This document shows, one piece after another, positions 9,082 to 18,150 of a stretch of DNA of 64,000 nucleotides. The DNA is from Nitratireductor soli (GTDB lineage Bacteria; Pseudomonadota; Alphaproteobacteria; Rhizobiales; Rhizobiaceae). Position 1 is the first letter of the stretch; each line of letters opens with the position of its first letter. The notes beneath the pieces are model-generated. The model saw nothing but the letters and a program-made list of their open reading frames with translations, made no database searches and was not told the origin of the DNA. The DNA lies in assembly GCF_001050155.1 (NCBI RefSeq), contig NZ_LFVY01000003.1, forward strand, positions 1 to 64,000, written 5' to 3'. The translations under genes were made by a program, and so were the position numbers.

Positions 9082-11637
9082 TCAGTTCCCTGCGGTCGTG
9101 CTGGCGGATCTGCCCGCCACTGCGGCTTCCTCCGGACTGAGGGCGCCCGGCCGCAGCTTGAACAGGATCAGGAGCGGCCCCGCGACGAAGATGGAAGAAT
9201 AGGTTCCCACGAGGATGCCGAAGATCATCGCGATCGTGAATGACTGGATGACCTCGCCGCCCCAGATCGAAAGCGCCGCGAGTGCGAACAGCGTGGTCAC
9301 GCCGGTCAGAACCGTACGCGCCAGCGTCTGGTTCATCGATAGATCGAGCAGCTCAGGGATCGCCATCCTTCTGTAGTGGCGGAGATTCTCGCGAACGCGA
9401 TCGTAGACAACAACGGTATCGTTGATGGAATAACCGACGATCGTCAGGATCGCGGCGATTGAAGTCAGGTTGAATTCGATGCCCGCCACGACATAGAAGC
9501 CGATCATCAGGATCACGTCATGGAAGGTCGAGATGATGGCGCCGAGCGCGAACTGCCATTCGAACCTGATCCAGATGTAGACGAGCATCGCCAGAAGCGA
9601 GGCGACCACGCCCATTGTTCCATTGAAGGCGAGTTCAGAAGACACCGTCGGGCCGACGACCTCGATGCGGCGGAACTCGTAGTTGGACTCGAGCGCGCTC
9701 CTCACCTTTTCGACGGCGGTCTGCTCCGCAGTGTCGCCACCCTCCTGAGTGCCGACGCGGATCAGCACGTCCCGGGCCGACCCGAACTCCTGCACTTCTT
9801 CGCCCAGCTCGAGGGCGGTCAGCCGATCACGGATGTCGCCGATGTCGGACTGCTGTGCCTTCGCCTGCACCTCTATGCTCGAACCGCCGCGGAAATCGAT
9901 GCCGTAATTCATGTCGACGGTGAAGAACAGCGCGACTGAAGCGAGCGACATAAGCAGGGACAGTGTGAAAGCGTACTTCCGTAAAGCCATGAACGGCACC
10001 CGCGTGTCATCGGGCACCAGGCGCACCACACCGTTGGGCATAGCTTTTGGCCGCTGCCGGCGAAGCCAGACTGCAACCAGCCAGCGCGTCAACGTGAAGG
10101 CTGTGAAGACGGTGGTCACAATGCCGATGGCAAGAGTGACAGCAAATCCCTTGATGGGACCCGAGCCGAGGAAGAACAGGATGACCGCGGCAATCAGCGT
10201 CGTCACATTGGCGTCCACCACCGTCGCCAGCGCCTGTTTGAACCCTGAATCCATCGACTGCACGATCGACCGCCCTTGGCGGTTCTCCTCGCGCACGCGC
10301 TCGAAGATGATGACGTTAGAGTCGACCGCCATGCCCATCGTCAGCACGATGCCGGCGATGCCGGGCAGCGTCAGCGTGGCGCCGAGAACGGACAGGACAG
10401 CGATGATCAGTGCGACATTGGCCAGTAGCGCGATATTCGCGATCAGGCCCAGTCGCCCATAGGCGAAAAGCATGAAGGCGACGACGAGGAACCCGGCGAT
10501 GATTGACGCGAACTGGCCCGCCTCGATCGAATCGCTACCGAGGCTCGGACCGACGGTGCGTTCCTCGACGATAGTGAGGTCGGCGGGGAGCGCGCCGGCG
10601 CGCAGCAGGACCGCGAGGTCATTCGCGCTCTGCACCGTGAAACTGCCGGATATCTGCCCGGTGCCGCCCAGAATTGGTTCGCGGATCTGAGGCGCTGAGA
10701 TTACCTCGTTGTCGAGAATGATCGCGAACAAGCGTCCGACATTCTGCTGCGTCGCCTGGCCGAAGCGGGTGGCTCCGCGACTGTCGAAGCGAAACGAGAC
10801 CACCGGCTCGTTGGTGCGCTGGTCGAACGTTGCCTGCGCATCGACGAGGTTCTCACCGGAGACGATGATCGGGTTCTCGATCAGATAGGGAACTGGCGGA
10901 TCGTCCGTCGAATACATCACCGTCGAGCCCGCTGGCGGCCGGCCGGAGATCGCCTCCCCGACCGGCATCGACTGGTCGACCATCTGGAAGGTCAGCTTGG
11001 CGGTCTGGCCGAGAATTTCCTTAAGTCGCTGCGGATCCTGAAGCCCAGGCACCTGGACCAGGATGCGGTCGGTACCCTGGCGCTGGATGATCGGCTCGGT
11101 CGTGCCAAGCTCGTTGACGCGCCGGCTCACCACCTCGATCGACTGGATCAGCGCTGCGGCGACCCGATAGTCGATACCGCCTTCGGTGAGGGTGAAGCGC
11201 AGCAGGCCCGGTTCCAGCTCAGCCATCTCCATCTCGGTCACCGAGCTGGCGGTGAAGAGGCCCGCCGAGATCGGCTGCGTCAGGCTGTCGAGCGCGCTCT
11301 TTGCTGCTTCGATCTGACCTTGGTCGCGGATGCGAACCTGGACATAGTTGCCGGCGCCGGTAAGCCCGGTATAGCCAATCTGGGCATCGCGCAGCGATGT
11401 GCGGATCTCGTCTCGCGCCGATTCCAGGCGCTCATTGGCGAGGTCCTGCCGATCGATCTGGAGCAGGATGTGCGAGCCGCCCTGCAGGTCGAGTCCAAGT
11501 GTCAGCTGCTGCTTCGGCAGCCAATCCGGCAGTGATGCTAATGTGGAGACGGGAACCAGGTTCGGGGATGCATACAGGACGCCGGCCAGGACCGTCAGCC
11601 AGATGAGAATGGTCTTCCAGCGCGAAAAATGCAGCAT
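9082..11637 (-). CDS. secDF: SecDF fusion protein, module 1
   Basis: An 851-residue fusion of SecD and SecF, the proton-driven RND-type membrane proteins that pull substrates out of the SecYEG channel on the periplasmic side. The SecD half shows LTLGLDLQGGSHILLQID, the P1-domain segment TDRILVQVPGLQDP and the helix motif GMAVDSNVIIFERVREE. The SecF half starts near residue 555 with YGIDFRGGSSIEV and ends with the GYSINDTVVVYDRVREN motif. Twelve membrane segments are expected. I chose the ATG at 11637 (MLHFSRWK) because it aligns with the second copy at 37391; the longer frame to 11727 adds unconserved sequence. Fused SecDF on a plasmid-borne island is likely additional to the housekeeping secD and secF. 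Confidence 0.92.
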   Translation of the reverse strand: MLHFSRWKTILIWLTVLAGVLYASPNLVPVSTLASLPDWLPKQQLTLGLDLQGGSHILLQIDRQDLANERLESARDEIRTSLRDAQIGYTGLTGAGNYVQVRIRDQGQIEAAKSALDSLTQPISAGLFTASSVTEMEMAELEPGLLRFTLTEGGIDYRVAAALIQSIEVVSRRVNELGTTEPIIQRQGTDRILVQVPGLQDPQRLKEILGQTAKLTFQMVDQSMPVGEAISGRPPAGSTVMYSTDDPPVPYLIENPIIVSGENLVDAQATFDQRTNEPVVSFRFDSRGATRFGQATQQNVGRLFAIILDNEVISAPQIREPILGGTGQISGSFTVQSANDLAVLLRAGALPADLTIVEERTVGPSLGSDSIEAGQFASIIAGFLVVAFMLFAYGRLGLIANIALLANVALIIAVLSVLGATLTLPGIAGIVLTMGMAVDSNVIIFERVREENRQGRSIVQSMDSGFKQALATVVDANVTTLIAAVILFFLGSGPIKGFAVTLAIGIVTTVFTAFTLTRWLVAVWLRRQRPKAMPNGVVRLVPDDTRVPFMALRKYAFTLSLLMSLASVALFFTVDMNYGIDFRGGSSIEVQAKAQQSDIGDIRDRLTALELGEEVQEFGSARDVLIRVGTQEGGDTAEQTAVEKVRSALESNYEFRRIEVVGPTVSSELAFNGTMGVVASLLAMLVYIWIRFEWQFALGAIISTFHDVILMIGFYVVAGIEFNLTSIAAILTIVGYSINDTVVVYDRVRENLRHYRRMAIPELLDLSMNQTLARTVLTGVTTLFALAALSIWGGEVIQSFTIAMIFGILVGTYSSIFVAGPLLILFKLRPGALSPEEAAVAGRSASTTAGN

Positions 11638-11778
11638 AATTCTTGTCCGTTCGGCCAGTCTCATCGGGCTGGAAAGCCTGGAGAAGGCACTGATCGGCGA
11701 GTGGCTCGATACGTGAAGATCGAGCAACTCGCGAGGTACTAATATCGGTGAATCGAGAGCCGCGATCGCGCGGCCAGG

Positions 11779-12201
11779 CTATGCCGCCCGGGTCGGGGGG
11801 CCGCGCGCATCGAAAGCGCGGATCGGCGGCAGTTTCGACCGGTCGTCAGGCCAAACAGCAAAAAGGATGCCTGACGCAGCTTCGAGCGGAAGATGGACAT
11901 CAGGGACAATGCCGAGGGGCTTGCCATCTCCGTCGGCGACAGGCGCATAGGCTCCTGTCTTGAGACGGGAAGCCTCGGCACCAGAATGACGCGCCAGATC
12001 GCGGACAACAATGGTCGGATGTTCGATGGGCTGGGTCGCAGCCAGGCTCGATTGCCCGGCGACATGGCCCAAACCAAGCTGGATGGGAGTTGCCTCAGGA
12101 ATGACCCAAGCCAGCAACAGAAACGATGCGATCAAGCGGAGACAAGCGCCCACGCTACCGAAAACGCCGGGACTATTGTATCTTTGACCGCGTCCGCTCA
12201 T
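11779..12201 (-). CDS. Small exported protein of unnamed SecDF-linked family, copy 1
   Basis: 140 residues. One hydrophobic segment near the N-terminus (LRLIASFLLLAWVI, about 21-34) looks like a signal anchor, leaving the rest in the periplasm. It matches the protein at 40045-40476 in three ordered places: VVRDLARH (VRDIAR there), GKPLGIVPDVHLP (GDPVGLLPSDVP there) and the C-terminus FDARGPPTRA (FDARAPPVRA there). Both copies stand immediately upstream of a SecDF fusion gene in the same orientation. I do not recognise the family; a SecDF partner or a periplasmic assembly factor is possible but unproven. It is the first gene of a leftward operon that ends with DUF502. Confidence 0.72.
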   Translation of the reverse strand: MSGRGQRYNSPGVFGSVGACLRLIASFLLLAWVIPEATPIQLGLGHVAGQSSLAATQPIEHPTIVVRDLARHSGAEASRLKTGAYAPVADGDGKPLGIVPDVHLPLEAASGILFAVWPDDRSKLPPIRAFDARGPPTRAA

Positions 12202-12381
12202 CTCACGACATGTGGCGCTTCATAGGCAATGCGACTAGATCCACGTGTGCCTCTTCCCTGCCCGCATTGCTGGCGAGCCGCAGTTTCTTAGTACACATTC
12301 CGCGCATTTGCATCATGAATGTTGGCGCAATTTTGACGATCTGGAGCAACGTTCCCCACGAGGATGCTCCAGAACTACCTT

Positions 12382-12570
12382 GGGGTCAGAACACGAGCAT
12401 ACCCGGTGCCATCGAACCACATCGGGGCGCCAATCAACACCATCCTAATCCTCAATCACTGGGATGACGCCGCTAAGTTGGAAACACACCAATCTGACCG
12501 TCATCTACACTTGGGACGCGGAAGATGCCTGAAGGCTTCCGGTCGCTCAGACCTCCGGCTCGGTTACGCC
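12382..12570 (+). pseudogene. Tn3 remnant: terminal repeat plus tnpA 3' pieces
   Basis: At 12382-12398 there are 17 bases matching the start of the Tn3 terminal repeat (one mismatch, GGGGTCAGAACACGAGC). The next bases encode [18 protein letters not shown], an internal TnpA segment. After a large deletion comes the end of TnpA (NLTVIYTWD, then a frameshifted PEGFRSL region). The remnant is therefore internally deleted and out of frame. It separates the SecDF module from the defence island; the rest of 12202-12741 shows nothing else I can support. Confidence 0.75.
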
Positions 12571-12741
12571 CGCTCCCTTCTAGGGGCAACCCTGAGTGTC
12601 AGCGTGGGCTCTAGGACGATTGTACGCCGCCCCTTTCGTGCGCGGGCTTCGGCGCTGTCCAATATTTCGATATAAAATTCGGCCAGCTTGCGACTGACCA
12701 AATTTTGTATATATTCTTCGGTCAGAAAGGTCATCGAGCAA

Positions 12742-13485
12742 ATGCCAGATCCTACCTCGGACACCCAAGACCGCATTCTTGACCGGATCGCTCGGGCAGC
12801 GCCATCGGGCGTGTGGTCGCGCGCGGATTTTCTGGATATCGCGACGCCGAACGCTGTCGAGAAGGCATTGCAGCGTTTGTCGAATCGAGGCGAGATCCGC
12901 CGCCCATATCGCGGGCTTTACGACAAACCCGGAACCAGCAAGCTGACCGGCAAGCTGGTGTTTCCACCACGGTCCTCTTTCATCGATGCCATAGCAAGGC
13001 GGGACAAGCTGCGGGTGTTGGTCGACGGGATGACGGCTGCCAATGATCTGGGCCTGACGACGGCTGTTCCGGCACGGTCAACAATCTACGCCGATACGTA
13101 TCCCCGAACCATAGAAATCGAAGCGAACGCTGGCGATCCTCAAGCTTCCCGGCCGATCTTCTATACATTGGACTTCAAGCGTATCTCGGCGAAGACGGCA
13201 TTTTGGGCCGGACGGCCCGCCATGCGCGTGATCCAGGCCTTGGCCTGGTTTCGCGATGACCCATCCGCTCTCGATGCCGCCGTGAATGGCACCGCGAGAT
13301 CCTTGGCAGAAAATCCCAATCGGGATGAAATCGAACGAGACCTGCGTGGGAACATCAATGCCGTTCCGGCCTGGATGTACCCATATGTGGACGCGATAAC
13401 CCGGCGACTTGCCCCAGGCGACGATGCCGCCAGCGAGCACCCTGGTTCGCGAGGGAAAGGGCATAATGCTGCAGGGGTTCATTGA
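12742..13485 (+). CDS. DUF6088-type AbiEi-like antitoxin
   Basis: 247 residues from the ATG at 12742. The N-terminal winged-helix region (about 10-60: SRADFLDIATPNAVEKALQRL then GEIRRPYRGLYDKPG) is typical of DUF6088/AbiEi-type regulators, which repress their own operon and neutralise an AbiEii nucleotidyltransferase toxin. The 3' end overlaps the start of the toxin gene by 20 bases, the usual type IV toxin-antitoxin order. The antitoxin frame is intact although the toxin is broken. An upstream in-frame start at 12688 exists but adds unconserved residues. Confidence 0.75.
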   Translation: MPDPTSDTQDRILDRIARAAPSGVWSRADFLDIATPNAVEKALQRLSNRGEIRRPYRGLYDKPGTSKLTGKLVFPPRSSFIDAIARRDKLRVLVDGMTAANDLGLTTAVPARSTIYADTYPRTIEIEANAGDPQASRPIFYTLDFKRISAKTAFWAGRPAMRVIQALAWFRDDPSALDAAVNGTARSLAENPNRDEIERDLRGNINAVPAWMYPYVDAITRRLAPGDDAASEHPGSRGKGHNAAGVH

Positions 13486-14566
13486 GATTCTTCGTTCGAC
13501 CGCCGACGAACAGCGCGCGCTCTATGCGACGGTTGCTGCGGATCTGAAAACGCGCGCCGAGAATGTCGAAAAGGACCTCTACGTCTGCTGGGTCCTCGAC
13601 TTTCTATTCAACCGGCGGCCTGACGACCCGATCGGGCTTTACTTCAAGGGCGGCACGAGCCTCAGCAAAGCCTATGGTCTTATCAGGCGGTTTTCCGAAG
13701 ACATTGATATCGGGCTTTTCAAAGCAGACCTGAAGGCACCCCTCGAGGCGGAGATCGCGGCACTTCCATCGGTGAACCAGCAGCAGAAGGCTCTGGTCTA
13801 ACGCGTAGACGATGCCGCACGCCAGTACATCTCCGGCCCGCTTCTGGATCTGCTGAAAAACGAGATCGCCGAGGTGGAGAAAGCCGCCGATCGCAGCGGG
13901 CATTTTTCGGTCGGCTTCGGCTTCGATCCCTACCGGAACCGGGAGGCGCTCGACATCCTCGTCGTCTCCTACCGCAGCGTGTTCGCGGCCGGCGACGACT
14001 ATGTCCAGGCGGCCGTGAGGATCGAGGGCGGCGCTCGCCCCGATCCCGTTCCGGCCGAGCCTCGGGACATCCGCCCATATGTCGCGGCGGAGCTGCCATC
14101 GACCATTGTTCTCCTGGTGCGCGGCGTGACGACGGTCAAGCCAGAGCGAACCTTCTGGGAGAAGGTTCTCATCCTCCATGCGATGACCGAGATGACGGAG
14201 AAGCGGCAAGCGGACGGCAATCCGGAACGCCCCGTGCCCGATCTCAATCGGTACTCACGCCATTACTACGACGTCCACCAGATCTGGACGCACGCGGGCT
14301 ATGGCGAGGCCACGGCATCGATGCGGGATCTCGCCGAAGCTTGTCGTCAGCATAAGGAACTGATGTTTCGCGCACCGGATCACCGCTACGACCGAGCGGT
14401 ACCCGGCAGCTATCGACTTGTGCCGACCGAGGCCATGCGAGGCAAGCTTGCCGCCGACTACGAGCGCATGTCGGCCATGATCTTCGGCACGCCGTCATCG
14501 TTTGCCGAGGTGCTGGCCAGCATCGACGCTCTTGAGAGATATTTGAATGCGACGGTCGCAAAGTAG
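13466..14566 (+). pseudogene. AbiEii-type nucleotidyltransferase toxin, nonsense codon
   Basis: The frame encodes a nucleotidyltransferase of the AbiEii/AbiGii family: IGLYFKGGTSLSKAYGLI followed by FSEDIDIG is the GG[ST]xLxK...SxDxD active-site pattern. A TAA at 13799-13801 stops it after 111 residues. The same frame then stays open (RVDDAARQYISGPLLDLL..., RTFWEKVLILHAM) to 14566, so the lesion is one in-frame nonsense codon and not a frameshift. The intact protein would be about 366 residues and would act by transferring nucleotides onto an RNA or protein target. The truncated form keeps the active-site motif but lacks the helical C-terminal domain, so it is probably inactive. Translation is coupled to the antitoxin by overlap. 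Confidence 0.82.
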
Positions 14567-14667
14567 GCGTAGGCCAAACCGAAATCACCAGTTTGTCGGG
14601 CGCTCCATGACCGCCGGACACGACGAAAGTATTTCCACCATTCATCCATTCGCGGGGAGACCGGAGC

Positions 14668-15608
14668 TTGCGCGTATTATTTAGTCAACGGTACCTTCGC
14701 GCGATCGAAAGCAAGGCGCTCTCGGTGGAGATTCCTGAAATTGCCCGCCGGAAGGTCTGGGCTCAGCTTTCCGCTCTTAATGCGCCGATGCGGATTCAAC
14801 GCGATCCCTACGACAATTGGGCCGACAACTCGTCGATCCTGGAAGAAGCCGAGAGCGACCTGCTCACCGAACACGGCTGGCAGCGCCTTCCTGTAACGCC
14901 ATATCCGGCTGATACCCAATATCACGAGGCGCTACGTCTCCTGGTACTCGACGGCGAGGCCCCCTACGTATTCGACACGATCGAGGTCGCTTCGGGGTAC
15001 ATGGATGCGCCGGAGAAAGATGCACTGCGTCAAAAGATCAATCAGATCTTCGAGCTTCACGATTGCCCTTGGCGCATTTCCGACGGTGAATTCTTCAAGC
15101 TTGATGGGGATTTCGTCGGTGCGAGGCTTGCTTCCACTGCCCACGATTCCCTCGCGGTGAACCAGTTCGCCGGCGCCGCCCACGAGTATGCCAAGGCGCG
15201 CCAGTACCTGGGGAACGGGGACATCCGGGAAGCCATCTTCTTTGCCGGGCACAGCTTCGAAAGTGTCATGAAGGTGCTGACGAAGCTCGACCAGCCAACG
15301 GCGACAGACTCATCAAGGAACTGGGTGCTCAAGGGTACTTCGACGACTTGCCCGAGACGATCCGCGCCGGCTTCATGGATCAGGTCCTGCGCGCCCTTCC
15401 CTTCCTTCGGAACAAGCTGGGCGGGCACGGCCAGGGAGAAGACATCGTCGCGATCCCGCCCGCCTATGGCGACCTTGCAATCCAGATCGCCGCCGCGTTT
15501 CAGAACTTCCTTATTACCAAGCACCTCGAACGCGCGCCGGCCCCCAGGCCGGAACCGGAGCCCTCTGCGCCAGCGAAGCTTCCCGCCGATGACGACCTGC
15601 CGTTCTGA
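14668..15608 (+). pseudogene. AbiJ-like HEPN-domain protein, frameshifted
   Basis: The first frame runs from a TTG start at 14668 (GGAG just upstream) through an N-terminal domain beginning MRVLFSQRYLRAIE. This resembles STM4504/CBY_0614-type proteins with an AbiJ N-terminal domain (tentative). It continues to HSFESVMKVLTKLDQ near 15293, where a single-base change shifts the frame. The continuation NGDRLIKELGAQGYFDDLPE runs to 15608 and contains RNKLGGHGQGEDIV, a HEPN-type R-x5-H motif expected for an RNase. As written, translation goes past the lesion into an unrelated 3' tail and loses the motif. Probable abortive-infection gene, now disrupted. Confidence 0.65.
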
Positions 15609-15701
15609 CATCCCGTTCTGCGAGACATAGGCGGATGGGTGCGATCCTGGGCCAGGGCCTCGGCACGTGGAACGCAGCCGGCGCGCGGGGAGCCACTGGC
15701 G

Positions 15702-17093
15702 CTAGACGCTCACTCCCGGCGAGACTGGATCGGTGGGGGTCTGCTCTCTCACCCAACTCAGGAAGCTTGCGACATCGTCGGTGTGCGAAGGGGTTTGCGT
15801 GTAACGGTCGAGCTTTAGTCCAAACAGGACCAACAAGCGTCGAGCGATGCGCGAGAGGTCGTCGGTGCTCACGTGACCCGGCAGGTCCGTCGTCAATGTC
15901 GGCCACGTGCCATGCAATACCTGGGACCTCGTTTGAACCAGCTCCTCGACCAGCTTCTTCACGGTTATAGGCCTGGTGGTGCCTATGTTCTTTGAAGAAT
16001 CTAGGCCCAGCAGAACCTCGAACCCTTCGAGGATGCGTCGGGTGCTGCCGGATCCATTTTCCGCCCGGAACAGGACCTCCAGGCTTGTTTCCAGACGGGC
16101 GACATGCATCGTCTCGAGCCTTTCTGCGCAGGCCTCATGATACCAATAAGCCGCTTCGCACCAGGACTCGTTGAGCTTGGGAAAATTACCTCCGTCCAGG
16201 TAGGTGCGTACACGTCGTCCAAGGGCTTCGAGCACGTTGCCGCTCTGCACCATCCAGCGTTCCAATTCGCCAATGTCGATCGAAGCGCCAGGCGGGTGAG
16301 ACCTCGGCTCGAGGCCTGACGATCCGTCGAGATGGAACCATGTCTCGAAGCTTTCCCAGTTGGACAATCGTCCGCCTACACGTCCGATCTCGCTGAGGCC
16401 GGACGTTCCCACCAATGCCTGAAACGCACCGAGTGCTATATCGACGGTATTGTTTGCCATCGCTACCGAGACCGACTTTTCCCGATTGCTGACGCGGACG
16501 AGAGCGACCCATTGCGCATTGCGGCTCGCGAGCGTCTGGTCAATTCGCTGCATAGCCATCCGGTGGAATTCTTCGGATGCTGGCGTCGCGGAATGATGTT
16601 CGATGCCAAAATCAGCTGGCGATGCGAGATCACTGCGATGAACGATATCGACCGGCCCGATCGAGAACCGCGCGATGCGTTGGGGCAGAAATACGATGGG
16701 AACGGCATGAAGCCGTGTCTGCGTGATTTCGCTCAGCCAGGCGACCAGACGTGCCTCCAGCTTCGGGCGCAGCTCGGCGGCCTTCGGTTCACGATCATCT
16801 GCCAGAAGCGAAAGTAGCTCCGAGGCGAGCTTCTTTTCGAGCTGCTCTCTCGTGACTGCCTTCTGCCACGTTCCCGCGTTGCGAATTGACCTTGCGATCT
16901 CGCGCAACGCCAGTGCTCCTTCAGCGGTAAATCCTCGAGCCTCGGATTCAGGAAGATTGAGGGTAGCGTGATGAAGCTGATGTTTGACGTTCCAGGTAAG
17001 GAAGTTCCTCGGCAGGTCGAGCACATCAGCCGACAAGATCCGGAACCCCTTCAGGACCTCTGCGAGATGATTGAGAGGGATGGCTATTGTCAT
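15702..17093 (-). CDS. HEPN-domain protein, ApeA-like
   Basis: 463 residues, cytoplasmic, with no membrane segment. A long N-terminal region precedes a C-terminal HEPN-type helical domain: RLETSLEVLF near 333, a helix GSTRRILEGFEVLLGL, and the motif RSQVLHG at 389-395. This fits the R-x4-H signature of HEPN RNases such as ApeA-like proteins. Such proteins often cut RNA after phage sensing. It is convergent with the AbiJ-like gene and lies 63 bases downstream of another HEPN-like gene on the same strand, so the two may form one unit. The function is inferred only from the HEPN motif and location. Confidence 0.55.
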   Translation of the reverse strand: MTIAIPLNHLAEVLKGFRILSADVLDLPRNFLTWNVKHQLHHATLNLPESEARGFTAEGALALREIARSIRNAGTWQKAVTREQLEKKLASELLSLLADDREPKAAELRPKLEARLVAWLSEITQTRLHAVPIVFLPQRIARFSIGPVDIVHRSDLASPADFGIEHHSATPASEEFHRMAMQRIDQTLASRNAQWVALVRVSNREKSVSVAMANNTVDIALGAFQALVGTSGLSEIGRVGGRLSNWESFETWFHLDGSSGLEPRSHPPGASIDIGELERWMVQSGNVLEALGRRVRTYLDGGNFPKLNESWCEAAYWYHEACAERLETMHVARLETSLEVLFRAENGSGSTRRILEGFEVLLGLDSSKNIGTTRPITVKKLVEELVQTRSQVLHGTWPTLTTDLPGHVSTDDLSRIARRLLVLFGLKLDRYTQTPSHTDDVASFLSWVREQTPTDPVSPGVSV

Positions 17094-17156
17094 GTCGCTG
17101 CCTCCGCGCAGATGATCGAGGTCTCCGGCGCCGGTCGCCTAACGACGGCATAGGCA

Positions 17157-17873
17157 CTAGCCTTCGATAGAGACCAGTGCGAAAGGCAGGCTCTTCGCGA
17201 ACCGACCCATGCCGTCGAGGATGGCTTCCATCCGTGTGGGCATTTCCGCGATGGCCTCATCCGTAAGGTAGAAAATCCACGGCTTGCCATTGGTCGTCGC
17301 CGACTCGAAAAACCGGTCCCACCGCCGTTCGGCGATCTGCTTTTCAAATTGGTCCCGCTGGGCGAGTGACCACTCGAAGCCGCCGTGGAACATCTTGTTC
17401 CGATATGTGAGCATTGCGTCGATCCAATTTGACGTGTCGCTCGGCAGGTGCTCGATCAGACCTGTCGCGGCCGAGATCTGGCGAATGCCTCTGATGATAT
17501 CCTGGTGGGCTCCTCCGTCTTCGCCGAAGTAAACCTGACAGTTCCACCGTTTCGGATGGTCGCCCGCCCGATCCCACCGCTGATGCGCTGGAGGCTTCAT
17601 CGTCTTGGCTTCAAACATCTCGCCGAGGGAATAGAAGGACTGAGAGTAGACACTCTCAAGCATCGGAACGATCATCCCGATCGCTGCCATGCTGTTCGCC
17701 GCTTCGCTGTAGGATGACCGAAAAATCACGTCGACATGTTCGTCGACGAGGCGGTCCTGGTATGGACCCCTGTAGGTCTCCGCCTCCTGCCTGAGTTCTT
17801 CGATCTGAGCGGACACAGCTTGCGACGCTGCATGGTTACGGCGGAGCACCCCCTTGATGGCCTCAAGCTGCAA
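17157..17873 (-). CDS. HEPN-like hypothetical protein, 238 aa
   Basis: I do not recognise a named family. The sequence is helical and soluble. It carries TYRNKMFHGGFEW at about 157-169, where RNKMFH fits the HEPN R-x4-H motif, and near it a Trp-rich segment (GDHPKRWNCQVYFGE). The start is uncertain: the frame opens after a TAA near 17915 and the first usable codon is the TTG at 17873. It precedes the ApeA-like gene on the same strand by 63 bases, which suggests a two-gene defence operon. The 270 bases upstream are AT-richer and show no gene. Confidence 0.5.
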   Translation of the reverse strand: MQLEAIKGVLRRNHAASQAVSAQIEELRQEAETYRGPYQDRLVDEHVDVIFRSSYSEAANSMAAIGMIVPMLESVYSQSFYSLGEMFEAKTMKPPAHQRWDRAGDHPKRWNCQVYFGEDGGAHQDIIRGIRQISAATGLIEHLPSDTSNWIDAMLTYRNKMFHGGFEWSLAQRDQFEKQIAERRWDRFFESATTNGKPWIFYLTDEAIAEMPTRMEAILDGMGRFAKSLPFALVSIEG

Positions 17874-18150
17874 ATCCCAGTCAAATATTTTTTCTGCCCT
17901 AAGTATTTGGTATGATTATAAAAAATAAAATCCTCGGGTGAGTATACCGTTGAAGATACCGTCAAAAACCTAGCCTTTTGATTTTGCTACGGTTTTTTGG
18001 AAATTCAGGACGGGGAAAATCCTGTGAACTATCGGCATCTATCGGCGGCGTCGCAGTGAGGCATAGACCGCAAACGTCGAATCTGACGCGCCGATAAAGT
18101 ACCGTCAAAACCTACAAAATCAATGCTTACACCTCGATCCTGGTTCGCTA

